In this document: piece after piece, positions 23,192 to 35,752 of the stretch
Layout: the number at the start of each line of letters is the position of its first letter
How positions within the stretch are numbered: position 1 is the first letter of the stretch
DNA from: Clarireedia homoeocarpa
Taxonomy: Eukaryota > Ascomycota > Leotiomycetes > Helotiales > Rutstroemiaceae
DNA: 64,000 nucleotides
NCBI GenBank assembly: GCA_001465935.1
Contig: LNKV01000002.1
Coordinates: 248,001 to 312,000 of the forward strand
Direction of reading: 5' to 3'
Program-made: the position numbers and the translations under genes
The notes under the pieces: generated by a model
The model's input: only the letters and a program-made list of their open reading frames with translations
The model's database searches: none
What the model was told of the DNA's origin: nothing

Positions 23192-23958
23192 AATACAGGG
23201 GGATCAGAATTCTTGTGGGTAAATGTGGATGATTCCCCTCGGAGACAGGAGCTCCGTGAAAGACCTATTTAAACTAACGCTAATACGATTCCACTAGCTA
23301 AGAGCCCGATCACCTGACAACTGTCTGTTGGTTCGACTCCAATTCTGGGTATCACCGTATCACTTATATGGCACGGAATACTCCTGATTCTTCTAACTAA
23401 GTGGAAAACAGACAAGAAATATACATGGTACTGTTGCCGATGGCAGTAAGAGTAGTAATCCAAAAAATAGCCGATGATAAATCGCGTGGCGGTACGCTGA
23501 TTTGGGATCGCTCACTCGCATCATTGACTTTCTACCAACCACTGCGTATAGAGGCATCATTGCATTGCTTTCTGACTTCAATACTTCCAAGCAATGAATA
23601 CTGGGTGCGGAAATATGACTAATTTGCAAATCAAGACAAAATATGGAAATCGAGAAGAAACTCCCCATATTCACTAGAATGGCAGCGAGAATGATGTGTC
23701 GGATATTGATAATTTGATAATCCGTAATGGGATGCAAATTCTTAACAAATGAAATGTAACACCACGATGGATAGTATTTCATGCCTGTAAATCTACCGTC
23801 TATTGAGCAAACCAAAAGGGTATCATGTCTCTTCGTAAAATCCAGTCCTTGCGCCACACAACCCATGCTATGCCAAACAATACTTTTCGCACACAACTCT
23901 CCCAATGTTTATCATTTGCCCTACAAGCGCTGATCCAGGCTTTGCCGAATTCTTGCGT
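23192..23958. other. intergenic: gag relic flank and 3' side of the Ataxin-10-domain gene
   Basis: About 770 bp. It contains a 170-aa minus-strand open frame (23393-23905) with no recognisable family and mixed hydrophobic composition, judged non-coding. A tRNA B-box-like word GGTTCGACTCC sits at 23330-23340 but no tRNA can be folded around it. Confidence 0.45.
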
Positions 23959-26792
23959 CTAATTTGCACCATCATTTCCATTTTGCGACTGCGCTTGGTG
24001 CCCATTTGCTTCTTCCCTCGCTAACTTCAGTTTTTCCAGCTGAGCAGAGGTATCACTTAGATCAGCTACCTGTCCTCCACCTGCAGCTCTTGCCTGTGTT
24101 TGCTGTCCCTTAGCTGGTACCAGATCCTTGACCCAATTTTGTGCTTCTTCGCAACCCTCCATCACGAACTTTAAGCATAAAGTTGCTCTTTCCTTAATGT
24201 ACTCGTTGTGACCATCGTATACACAACAATTCAACAGCGACATGATGCCTTGATGATCCAATAATTGCTTCTGTACAATAGGGTTTCCAGGTCCGGTGCG
24301 ACGAGGATTGTTAGGTGCAACAAGGGAGGTAAGAATTATGAGAATCTGTATTTTGATACCTGACCATGGAAATTTGTGTGGGGTGTCATGCAGGGGCGGA
24401 AGAGGGTTGTGCACTGGGAATGAAGGTGAGTTCTGGCTGCTGATGGGACTCTCGTATGGACGTTCAGTAGCTGGAATCCCAGATCCAGGAGTCGAGGCAG
24501 CTGCTTGTCGATGCGCATTTGGTATTCCTGGTTCAACAAGAGGTTTACGTGCAACACCTTGTTCAAGTGCTTTGAGCAGAGCCACGAGCTCATAGACTGC
24601 TTCCCATTCAATGAGCAAAGGTCGCATTTCATTTATTTCTGCGATAACAGAGATGAAATCAAGGTACTGCGAGAGCCCATCCTTAGCACGCTCCATATCC
24701 CAAAGATCCACGGGAAAGTCATTTGGATCACTCTTCTGGTTTCGAATCTCAGCCTGTGCATGTATGAGAGCCAGACAGTCCGGTACAACACGAGTTCTGA
24801 AGTAGGTGTAGAGAAAATGGATGAGCTTTGCGTCTCTATTGTAATCCCTGAGGTCGTCATAAATAGGACTGTCTTTTCGAGCTCTAAACATATAGTTGAT
24901 AAGTCGTAGAAGGACAGTTTGTGCTGGCGATACAATGTCTTTCATGATACGCAAAGAGTTCCAAGCATATGGTAGTAATGCATTATGATGGAAGGACTCA
25001 ATGATCTGAGCGGTAATTTGAAAAATGAAGTGCTGATCTGTCTGTTCCCATACCGCGATGAATACCAACATCTCTCGGAGTAAGTTCTTCCCGCAATCCA
25101 GAGCCAAGAACATCTTACATCGTGTCTTTTGGAGATTCTCTCCAGCTGGAGTAAGACCAGATCCCATTGAGTCCACAATACAAGCCTTGACTGTCATATG
25201 AAGAGCCTCAATCTGTTTCGTATCTAGAATGTTTGGAATTTCTGTCAAGAGACCCCGTAATGGACCTTCTGCATAAGAATCGTCATCGTCTTCCTCCTCT
25301 TCTTCCTCGCCGTCCTCTTCACCATTGTCTTCATCAATCGATCGAGTGTCGATTTCGTCTTGGAGGACGCCTTCTTCCGGTGGCTCATCATATTGCTCAT
25401 CCTGGTCATACAAATCCTGGTCCTGGCGCCGAGGAAGAAAGCGATGCATTGCAGTTTCCTTGCAAGCTTCTGCACGTCTAATGGCGTCTTCCACAGGTAC
25501 CATTTTGACCACCCAGCCTTCATAGTTTTGATCTCTTTGTCGTTTCCACCAGATGTCAATCTCGTGCGATACTCTCGCATAGAGCCGATCTTGCTCATAT
25601 TTGTCAGTTAATTCCGGCTTCCATACAGGTGTTGATTCCTCATCTTCCGCTTCACCATCATGTCGGGGCGGTGGCATTTCCTCGATTACGGGAAGTGGGC
25701 CAGGTGTGCATCCAAGTCCTGATTCCGTAGCATATTGTTCTAGGAGCTTCCGGGCTGTTTCATCTTTGTCCTCTGAGTGTCTGATCAACCAATTCTTCAC
25801 TTCCACATATACCTTCTCGACATTCAAATCATCCGGTGGGAGTTCATGAACAGGGTCGTTGTGTAGATCATTGTCGAAGAGCATGTCAAACCAGAATGCC
25901 ATCTTGAATCGATCGTTGCCCATCGTCCAATTATGTGTATGCTGTAAGCATGTTACGAGCAGCTTTTTGTCTGTGAAGAATTAGGTATAAAACAAATTCA
26001 AGAGAACCCAGAATGCTCACATAGTTCCGTAACCTCGTTCAGCCGCCCGCGACTTGCCTCGTCTACGTTCTCTCCATCATAGCCCTTGCTCGTAACATTT
26101 ACACATAATATAATCAGTTTGTGCACTTGCTTATCCAATCCAACCGCCCTGCAAATCTCTTGCGCCGTCTCCTTAACCGCAAGCATATTCCTGCTGACCA
26201 CCAGCAAATTATTTAGATATCCTAGATCCTCCACTAAGACATCATAGTTCTTCAATATTAGATTGACGCTCTCCGAAACATCTAGACCTGATGGCGCACC
26301 ATTTTCCGTATACGATTCGCGCAACGATCTCGACACCAGTATTGGAACCGCAAGATAGAAGATTCGCTGTAGTCGCATCCAGATATCAACGTTCTTCGCC
26401 AAGGCCTCGCGCACCTCTCCTCGAGAAAGACTCATATCCAGCGTCGCGCGTATCATTTTGCCCAAGCCCTCCATTGTCCGCTTTCCCAGACCGGCACCCG
26501 TCTCTCTTCCACTGCCCCACCTCATCTCCAGCATTGTCAACGTCGCCAAAAACCCTCTTTCTTCTAATCCATATCTATTTGTCCTTTCGCTGACTTTTCG
26601 ATTAATCTCGAAATGGCTTCGGCTGCTCATGACTTCGCTCATCATGGATGTCGGCACAAAAGCTTCACGATTCGTGCGCATCGTCTTGGACGATTCGTCC
26701 CACCAAGTTCCGAGCTTCGTTTTACATTTACTGCAGGTTGTCGAATCGTCACGAATGTCTGGAAGAGGATGCCCACATTCTGCGCAGTACAT
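23959..26792 (-). CDS. Ataxin-10 domain protein with N-terminal CxxC..CxxC module
   Basis: Two exons, 26021-26792 and 23959-25970 (50-nt intron 25971-26020), 927 aa; splicing joins NEVTEL to YKKLLVTCLQHTHNW. The N-terminus MYCAECGHPLPD..TTCSKCKTKLG is a zinc-ribbon-like pair. A helical, armadillo-like body follows, with an acidic insert (DNGEEDGEEEEEED, about residue 470). The C-terminal block FPWSGIKIQILIILTSLVA, GIMSLLNCCVYDGHNEYIKERATL and CEEAQNWVKDLVP matches the layout of the Ataxin-10 C-terminal domain (seed of the yeast Ctr86 group). Ataxin-10 proteins act in cytokinesis and cell polarity in fungi and animals. Assignment rests on the C-terminal pattern; the N-terminal module is unexpected for the family and could alter that view. 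Confidence 0.72.
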
Positions 26793-27177
26793 TTTTGTGT
26801 CAAAGTTTTCGGTAGTTTTTATAGGGAAGGAACGTGGCTGCTATGTATGTAGTATGCGACGGAAGGTACTGACTGTACAGTGCAAATAAATTTCTCGATT
26901 CCAGGTTGAGGGGCAATCTGTTAGCGTCCTTTGCATGTCGCCGCTTTATGACGTTACAAATTCCCCTGCAGACCAGGTCAATGGAACAATGGTTAGGTGG
27001 AGTATTTCTGCTGTCATACAGTAAGTAGTGTTCAGGTTATGAGAGAAAAATGCCAATAATTTTTATGCTATCTAATACCTATCTATAAAAACTGATCAAA
27101 CGCTATATCATGAGTAGACTTGCTACACTGCCGTTCATGTTGGATATGCAGCCACATCTTAACGCATATCTACTACT
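26793..27177. other. intergenic: Ataxin-10-domain gene promoter
   Basis: 385 bp between the start of the Ataxin-10-domain gene and the ABC-transporter stop codon. AT-rich; nothing else recognised. Confidence 0.5.
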
Positions 27178-30100
27178 TCACAATTGCGCAAGCTCAATAT
27201 CCTCTGAATTCCCCGACCTCTTTGCGTGAGAATTGTCCTCTTTCCGTCTACCCTGTTTTATGTGACTGTCCTCTGACTGGCTACTCCCACCGACCTCATC
27301 TTCCCGTCGCAGATTCGTCTGTCTCTGATCTTGTTGTTTTGGGTTCCTTCTCCAGTTCTTCGGGACTCTCACCAGCCAATACACAAATAGTGTCATAATG
27401 ACATTGAAACTTATGTATACCCCCAGTATGCCAACATTCTGCCACCGATGCGTGTAGCTCATGGTCGTGCTGGCAATGAACTCTTTGCTATCCTTAATTG
27501 CACAAAAAGCACAGTTGCTCGTCGCCGACGGGTTAACGAGATACCCTCCTACGTTGCGTATGTAGCTTGCCATATATGAGCCACAAGTGCTTTTAGCAAC
27601 AGGTTCGAAGTGTAAAAGTTCTAGGTCGGAGCACTGTACAGTCACTCCAGCTAGACCCACAGAGAGTATACCGTCGACAAGATAGGTGAATGGTGATAGA
27701 TGGTGTAGTAACATCCACACTAGAGGCTGTGCTGTCGGAACTATAATGATGCTGAAACAGTTTAGCTTTGATTACGCATCATGTTATACATAGAGATAGA
27801 TTATTACTTACCCGCAGAACATTAGCAGCAGCAAGAATACTACATAAGATAGTTTCGCGGCCGTTTCGGCAAGCTCGAGATCTACTTGCATCAGCTGGCC
27901 AAAAGTACTTGCATACATTAAGTATTCCCAAAACAACACAATCATTAACCCATTCTTTTCTAGTATCATTCGAGTGCTTCCACCAGTCGCGTTGTGATAC
28001 ATTCCGGTAGGATAATACCAGCAGAGGAAAATGAGTAGTGCCGCCAAAGTGTTCCAAGGAAGTTCCGCCAAAATACTCCCAACGATAAAAGATTGCCACG
28101 AATAGAATTTGGCAGGTTGCTCTCTAGATTCGAATAGAACTCGCTGCATCAACAAATTCGGGAATACTTGCAGGACTAACCCAAATCCCAGTGTCCTGCA
28201 ATGGAAGTTCTTAGTAGACTTTGATACCATATGGTATTAACTTACAGAAGCATGAATACACCGAATATTTGATTCTGTAAATCTTCCAAACTATTGAGTT
28301 CCTTGTAAAATGAGAATCCAAGGAATAGAGCCTAGGTTGTGATGTCAGTAGATCGTTGCTATTGCCAGTCAGTTTATGACAAACAAAGAAAACTGAAATC
28401 CCAAGTCTCGTAAACACATATACCGGTGTGCGCCAGTACATTGTACTGGTCCTTTTGAAACATTGCCACACCTGGAAAGGGAGCGGGGACGCAAACTCTT
28501 TACAGCGAGATGGCGTTTGTCTACCAGTAAGGAAGAAGCTGGACCTTGCTCTCAATGATTTTCTCATACTCTCTAATCGTTGCTGGACCCGAACAAACTC
28601 CACACTCGTCCTCCAAACCTGAGGCCAATCCACTGAAGGGCGCATACCGGGGTTGTAGTTGATCAACCTTTTGCTTATATGAGAAATGTCCATGACTAGG
28701 AGATTAATTTAGAAGATCTTACTGTGTAATCCAGCCCGCTACGTCACCACCCCGTGGGCAACTTACTGCTCCGTTCTCCTCAAAATATTTCTTTACTATC
28801 TCACAACTTTGCCCAACTTCGCCAAAGTAAACTGGTTTCCCACCAGGACCCAAAAGAAGAACTCGGTCAAACAGTTCCAAGAAGCTGGAATTTGGTTGGC
28901 TCACAGTGCATAATACTGCTTGGCCATGAGCCGCAAGTTTTTGAAGTAGTTCTAGAAACGCCCATGACGTTACACTATCGAGCCCCGATGTCACCTCATC
29001 AAAGAAAAGTAGTAACTTTGGTTTCGAGGCCAGTTCAACACCAATGGATAGCCTCTTCCTCTGCTCAATGTTGAGACCTATTTCAATGATTATCCAAATT
29101 GCATCCGTTTTAAAGGTATATGCATTGACAAACCTTCACCTGGCATTCCAATGACTGCATCGGCATACACCTCCATATCTAACAGCTTGATAATCTCTTC
29201 GACGTAAGCAAACTTCTCTTTCTTGACGATCTTCGATGATTGACGTAACAGCGCGCTGAAATGTAGAGCCTCACGAACGGTTGTTGTTGCAAGGTGAATA
29301 TCTTGTTGTTGAATAAACCCAACCTTCCGCTGGAACGACTGGTCGCAAAGACATCCGTCAAGATACGTCTCACCTGATACGATTTCAGAATTGCTGCGAG
29401 AAGATAGTACATTCAATAGTGCAGTCTTTCCAGCACCACTTGGACCCTGGTACGCATATTAGCAACTAAACTGCCGAATTGCGCTCAAAATCCCCCAAAC
29501 GTACCATCAGAGCCGTGAGTGTCCCTGGTTTTATCCAGCCATCGACATGGTCTAGAATTCTGCGTTCGCTACCTTCAATCTTCATATCGAGACATATGTC
29601 CTTCCACTGAAAGATTGACGATTGTCTCGGAATTTTGCTGATAGGATCGCTATCAACTGAGTGCTTGTGGATGTTTACTCCAGAATAGATCTCAAGATGC
29701 TTTTGTCTCTTGAACTGAGGCTTATGTCGCCTTTTGAAAAGTAAGAACTCTCCCCTGGATTTCTTGGCTAGTACTTTCTCGGTAGTAACTAAGTATGCGA
29801 CCATGAAAATAACCATGAAAGTAATGAGAGCGACAATGTTTCTACCGGCGTTAGCAATACAGGATTCCATCAACCAGCAACTTATTACAAGCAAGGTTTA
29901 GAAATGGAACAGTCGCATACCTGACCATATGGCTTTCATCGTAGCCGAAGCCTATTCTGAGATAATCGACACCTGCTACGATGTCGGCTTCGAAAGTCGC
30001 ACCAACAACGGAACACATTCGATTTCGTGGGCTGACTTTCATATAGCCTTCTCCAGATGGCACAAAATTGGAGCATGGGAAATCTCGCCTTGCAAATTCA

Positions 30101-32535
30101 TTGATCATCAAGCTTTCAAATGCATAAGCAAGAGGATTGATATAGTGGATCCATCGAAACCAGAAAGTCATATTCCCAATAGGAATTACGAAACCTGCAT
30201 ATGTTATTAAAACGAGTAATGCGATAGCTGTCGGACATAGAGCTTGGGTAAGTGATCGAGAAGCAGCTCCAACGGATCTGAAGAACATGAATAATGTTGT
30301 AGTCGTCAGAAACGAAAATCCGAGAAAAGTGAAGAATGCCGACGGCGACTGTCTCAGATTGGTCATGAAGTATAATGTAGCGTTGAAGAAAAGACAATTG
30401 AGTAGTTTGTAGGGCAGATCGCAAACAATTGAAGAAATAGCTTCAGCGAAGGGGTGGACGAAGGCATATCTTGCGTGTTTTTCAACAGTCTGACGTTGAT
30501 TAAATACTTGGAATATCTAGAACTGGATGAGAACACAAAAACCAGCTTTGCATGGAAACACTTTTACCTCGAGGGAACTTGTAAGGATATTGATCAATAT
30601 TAGAAAGAATAAAAGTGTGCTTCTGCTGTACATGCTGGACGTGTCGTTCGGTAGGTTGTAGAAGATAGTGCTAACTATCATCGACACGAGGCTGCTAATG
30701 GCGATGGTAGATATGTTAAAAGTGGCGTCGCCGCGCATTCTTCTAAGTCCTCGGCCAATACATAGGCCAACTTGCTGGAATGGTGGCAGTGTGTATGGAG
30801 ACTTCTTCCGCCTAGGAACGGATTAGTTGGGTTCGTTCAGAACATTAGGCATACAGACAGATGCTTAGTCTGTTGAGATCGTCGGACAGCTGCAAAGTCA
30901 ATGGTATGAGTACTCTCACAAGGGTACTCATTCTCATATTCTTGCAATTCTTGCATCAACATCGAATATTGATGACTTGTTCTCCAGACCATCGCGAATT
31001 CATCTGGAGTTCGTGGGACGCGAAACTCATACCCATATCTACATGGTATTTTAGCACACAGTATGACATAAATGATAGGAGCCATGGTGTGGATTACTTG
31101 ATTGATCGTTCATCAGGGTTCGTCAAAGACATCAAGAAATCTGCTGTGGTCTGCCGTTCCTCACAGATGAATCCTAGATCGGTAAAAAACGACCTTGCCT
31201 CGTCACAAGGACCAAAGTATATCTGCCTTCCTTCATATAATAGAGTACTGTGGAAGTCATTCGTATTAGATAGAAATTAATGTTGAGTATGCTTACAATC
31301 AACAGGTTTTGCAGGCCGGAAACAAAGTAAAGAGTCGCTGCAGAGTGTAAGGAATCAAGAATTAAGAAAAAGGACGCACACTTTATCGAACATCTAGACA
31401 CTTTTAGTATTCTTCAATCAATTTGAGTCAAAAAGCATACTTTATAAGCAGTCTCCGGAGTTTGATGCAAAGCAACACATGCAGTTGTTTTTCCAAATGC
31501 GGCTGAGAGCTGAACCGTTTTGCAAAATTTGAGCACTTGGGTAATTTCCAGTCCTCTTGTGCTGTTGTCCCAACATTGCAATTGATGACCACCAAGGGCT
31601 GCTTCGGCGATACTAACTCTTCTCTTCTCTCCAGCACTAAGACCCTTTCCCAATGGAATTTTCTCTAGGTGACATAAACCTAAAGTCGCCATCACCACAT
31701 TCTTCATTTGTTCTGCATATACTTCTCGAGTCACCGCGGGAAAGGTGTAATCGCAGGGAGCTCTAGCTCTGGCAGCGAAGAGTAAAGTCTCACCGACTGT
31801 TATGCTAGCGAAATGCGTATCCGTCTCACCAAAACCGATCGTCTCACCGCGGAAGCGAGAATGCATTTCCATGTGAGGTACTCCATGGTAATTGATGATA
31901 GAGTCGGAACCAATGACAAGTCCATCGGTGTCACCAGATATTGCTTTCAACAGCGTCGAGCACCCCGCCCCTGGCCTCCCAATGATTAACAGTGTTTCTC
32001 CATGTTTGACAATACCATCAAAACTCTTGAGTATCTGGACCTTCTGCCCCCCGGAACAAACTAACCAGCGGAAGAACGATCCAACTTCGAATATGACATT
32101 TGCGACGTCTTTTTGATAGTCGGTGGGTCTGCGGAAACTATGGACACTCAGATTCCCAAAAGAAAATCCGGCACTTCTTCGAGGATATCTCATCGGATCT
32201 TGAGCCATGAACCCATGTAAATTGGTGGCCCATTTCTCCGGGCTGAAATTGGCACTGCGAGGATTGAGTGGTGAATTCGGATACAAGTCCAAGAATGGAT
32301 TCTTGTATTCGATCAGTGCTTCCGAAGTTTGCGTCAAATCTAGATTAGTCGCTGGTGGTACATCAAATCTTTGATAGTCGTACGAACGTCGCAATGGAGT
32401 GTTCTGAATACATTGATCAACCTGAGCAGGCGCACATTCAACCTTCTGGTGTTTCTCACGCGGATAGCCAGTATGTACTCGAGACAGGGGCGCTGGGGGA
32501 GGATTCTGTATTCGTGCGTATCCAGAACGATCCAT
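27178..32535 (-). CDS. PDR-type (ABCG full-size) ABC transporter
   Basis: A multi-exon gene with about ten introns; sure pieces are exon 1 31441-32535, a 14-nt exon 31380-31393 (MFDKV) and exon 3 from 31247. Layout is NBD1-TMD1-NBD2-TMD2, the pleiotropic-drug-resistance order. NBD1: Walker A GRPGAGCSTLLKAISG (Cys for Lys, normal for PDR N-halves), signature GLSAGEKRRVSIAEAAL, CWDNSTRGLEIT. TMD1 includes FRWIHYINPLAYAFESLM. NBD2: canonical Walker A GPSGAGKTALLNVL, Q-loop VGFIQQQD, signature GLNIEQRKRLSIGVEL, Walker B LLFFDEVTSGLDS and CTVSQPNS where CTIHQPS is usual. The tail is charged and ends DIELAQL. PDR pumps export toxicants and metabolites across the plasma membrane. Open frames persist through all exons, so it is probably expressed, but key residues differ (see findings). 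Confidence 0.88.
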
Positions 32536-33679
32536 TATCTCTTATGTGTGCGTCGAGGCCAGAGACTGCACACAGGAGAGTAACAAGCTGATAGAGGCTA
32601 CCGAGAATGATTGAAATTGTAGCAAGATTGCACTGACGATGAAATGAAACGACAACTTACCTTGCCATGGAAAAGGAAGGAATACTCCCCAGCATATCGG
32701 GCACACTTACAGAGACATTCAAGGTTCCAAGGAAGGAAGCTGCGACTAGAATGGTGGCACAGTGCTCACTGCTCATACTTCTGATTGTTTTCGGTGACAT
32801 ACGTAAGAGACAAAATCCCACAATACAAGTCGCCGTTAGATTTCAATTGGAGACTCTCCAAGACTTCAAAAAACTCATCATTGACAGCCTTATAGCTGCC
32901 GACTCGTCGGCATGTAGGTCAGTCATAACACATTTTGTGGAGTTGATGGAACTTGCGGTTGGCCAACTGCATTTGGTAACATAACGTGACTGTAGGCTAG
33001 TTCCGTAATAGGACTAGCCTTATAGATTAAACATTTGATTTGCCCTGCCAGTAGTTCTACTCGAACCTCGCTTTCCAGCTTGCGCATCAACGTGGTGATG
33101 GTAAGCAGCGCTATGCAGCTCCTTCACGCAATGCCTATTACCGGAAGAAGTTCATACTATCTTCTGGCACTCCATTTGGAGCCAACCTGTTCCATACAGG
33201 GAGATTCTACCCATCATCGATGTTCCACCACTCTCTTGAGCCATAGGTAGTTACCAACATCAGCATTACTGCATCCAATCACACCTGATCATCTTCGTAC
33301 TGGTAGTTTAACGAAACCGGACTTCACGAATCCTCAAGGATGTTTATTCACATCTACGAATGTCTTTTAAATGTTTCAGTTGTGTCAAACCTACCCCGAA
33401 GTCATGCAAGTCCTGTAATAGCGATACAAGATTTAGCAGCGGGGTGCTCGAATATCATAGCACCGTTGGTATTTCGAATGATGGAAAGTACTCGCATTCA
33501 CACACACGTACATACATTTATTATAACGCAGGCCGGTATTTCCCAATAATTGATCGATTTTTCTTATATTCTTTTCTTATGTTATAGCTTTACAATGGAA
33601 TCAGAGTAGCTGTGCTTCTAAATGTCCAATCTATCCTGATAGGTCATAGATATTTATATATCATAACTTTTCAAAAGCA
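32536..33679. other. intergenic, AT-rich: ABC transporter promoter
   Basis: About 1.14 kb between the ABC transporter start and the stop of the first Cys/His-rich orphan. Small open frames only; no family resemblance seen. Confidence 0.5.
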
Positions 33680-34308
33680 TTACTCGCAATAGTGGAAGGA
33701 AATATTATCCCCAGGCGAGGATAGACGTCTCATTTCACATGTATTGAAATGATAGTGGGCATCGTCGTATGTAGTGAACATATGGCTGCATTCTATCACT
33801 CCACAACAAATGTACTTCGGATCCCACACATACTGATTATTCTGAGAGGGATTATGGGCGCGATAGAGATAAGTTGGATATAATGATCTCATTGCGATCA
33901 AGTCTCGCCTGTTTACCCCAGGGTATCTTAGTATTCTTGAGCCCTCCGGTCTTTGTTGGAGCTCCATCCAGATGTTCCGATAAGTAGAGCATTCTGCTTG
34001 ATGGACTTCTAAAGATCCCGACTCAACGTAGCACGCCGTACAGGGGAGTTCACACCAGTGTTCGCCTTTGTGTAGATTAGTATCAGCTTGCTTCTATTTC
34101 TTTGCTTTCTAAACTGCAATCTTTCCTGCCATGTGTTTGCAAGTTGTGAAATATAAGCCCAAATTGTCACTTCTCTAGAAGTGGCGTCACTTTTGGAGTT
34201 TTTACACAAGTCTTCATGTTTTAATTTTAACCCGCAGAAGCATTGCATCCATCCGTACCTAAGCTCGACCTCTGTTGAATCGCCTATTGATCCCCATTTT
34301 TCTTCCAT
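33680..34308 (-). CDS. orphan Cys/His-rich small protein (zinc-finger-like)
   Basis: Proposed exons 34191-34308 and 33680-34065, intron 34066-34190 with a perfect TACTAAT branch point 11 nt before the acceptor; 167 aa. Splicing creates WCELPCTACYVESGSLEVHQAEC, a C-x2-C..H-x3-C group. A second set lies near the C-terminus (CCGVIECSHMFTTY..AHYHFNTC), resembling a C2H2 finger. An earlier CFCG..KHEDLC adds further candidate ligands. No known domain is recognised; zinc binding is inferred. It is one of three small Cys/His-rich genes on the same strand within 3.6 kb in a gene-poor region. The donor choice is the weakest part of the model. Confidence 0.5.
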
Positions 34309-35215
34309 CTTAGACCTGTTTCTTTGGTACGATATTTCAACACTTCACTTTGCCAAAACGGTGTTATGTAACGGAATTTTCTAATCAATTTCGGGTGTAA
34401 GTAGAGAAGATTGCGTTATTGAGGTAGCAGTAGAACGACACGTGGGAATGTTGTATTCTTGAGGTTAGGCCTAATAGTGCTCCCATATTTCAACCAGATC
34501 AAGCCGGAATATCCCAACCTCCTATGCATACTACGCGGGTATTTTTCAGTAAATGCCATCGCATAACATCGGCAGAGCCCCGCTGGTATACCGATGTGTT
34601 CTCACTTACCATGCAAGGTTGTTCACACGCTGGTATCCAATTCGAACGTCCCATGTTTCGAAGCCTACTCCAACTCGTGACTTGGGATTCTCATATTGGC
34701 CATATATAGCTCCACGCCCATGTATAACCCACCACGAAGATCTCAATATTTATGAGTAATATATCATTCATACTGGCGAAGGTTATTATACTCTTGAAAC
34801 TACTCTTCTTCTCCTAGTAAAAGTTTCACACCAACGAGGAATATAAACAGCTAAGGAAGTCCATCTCCATGAGCAATATTGCACTCGGAAAGAAGTCTCT
34901 CCAAAAATATTCACAACCACAAACATGTCCCCTACATACGAAGAGCAGGTTATCCACCATCATGAAGGGCATCACACTCACGAAACAACAACAAAATGGA
35001 AGACATACGGAATTAAGGAAACAACGATTGATTGATAAGAAAGAAGCAAACTGGTTCCAAATCATCTTTGCACAACACAAAGAATGAAACAAAGAAAATC
35101 AACGCAAGAGCAAACCTACAAGGCAGCAAACCAGAGCATAGATTTTCACTGGACTTTATTCAACGAAGCTCAGTGGCTTGGTCGAATCCCGAGCTTTGCC
35201 TGACTTTCTGGCATA
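34309..35215. other. intergenic, AT-rich
   Basis: About 0.9 kb between two orphan genes. Only small overlapping open frames; no supportable feature. Confidence 0.5.
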
Positions 35216-35752
35216 TTAGTACCGATTTCTATGGTTATGACGATGCCCAGCTTGAGCATCGGATCTGGGTTCTCTATAATCTTCAGGCGAGAGCTGACCG
35301 GCATAGAGACCATTAAGCGAGAGCTGACCAGCATAGAGATGGCGGGGAAGAGACGATCTCTGATGTGTAGACTGGTACTCTTCTGTGAAATATTTGGCAC
35401 TTGTATAGGTAAGCTCTGGAAGCTCCGTAAAAGTGTCGAAATATTCTGAATAGATGCCAGTAATAATCTCCATGGCACGGTACACGTGATGCGGGAGTTT
35501 ATATCTCTGAGAAGGATTGTTCCCAGGGTTGTCCCAGTTGCTGGCCCAGTCTTGGAATCTTGAGGGCCGTTGCTCATTGTACATTGTGACTATATGATTG
35601 AAATTCGCTAGGCACGACGAGTGCGTTGGATGCAACAAGTGATTATGGAGCCAATCATCCTGTGATTGTGATCTACTTTGGTTCAAGCAGTTGTAGCAAC
35701 CTTGATTATATGGGTCTCGCGTCTGGTAAGGGTTATAAGAATTGGAAGCCAT
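35216..35752 (-). CDS. orphan small protein with CxxC and SCLANFN motif
   Basis: Single exon, 178 aa from the ATG at 35752; the frame is open to 36142 but that extension runs through the 16-bp minisatellite and is judged non-coding. N-terminus MASNSYNPYQ; a CYNC pair, then WLHNHLLHPTHSSCLANFNHIVTMYNEQRPS, giving a C-x2-C..H..C spacing. Tyr/Asn/Gln-rich. The C-terminus carries a duplicated LYAGQLS and a His/Arg-rich end. Shares MAS-x-S, a CxxC pair and SCLANFN-x2-V-x2-YN with the next gene at 36504, so the two are probably paralogues. No signal peptide or transmembrane segment from this start. Function unknown. Confidence 0.5.
   Translation of the reverse strand: MASNSYNPYQTRDPYNQGCYNCLNQSRSQSQDDWLHNHLLHPTHSSCLANFNHIVTMYNEQRPSRFQDWASNWDNPGNNPSQRYKLPHHVYRAMEIITGIYSEYFDTFTELPELTYTSAKYFTEEYQSTHQRSSLPRHLYAGQLSLNGLYAGQLSPEDYREPRSDAQAGHRHNHRNRY
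35287..35341 (+). repeat. 30-bp duplication inside the 35.2-kb orphan gene
   Basis: GCGAGAGCTGACC followed by a near-identical GCATAGAGA occurs twice with a 30-bp period (about 35288 and 35318), encoding the duplicated LYAGQLS on the minus strand. Confidence 0.75.

Noticed and set aside
23393..23905. 170-aa minus-strand frame
   Set aside because: No recognisable domain, mixed composition and no supporting splice or start context; could not be supported as a gene.
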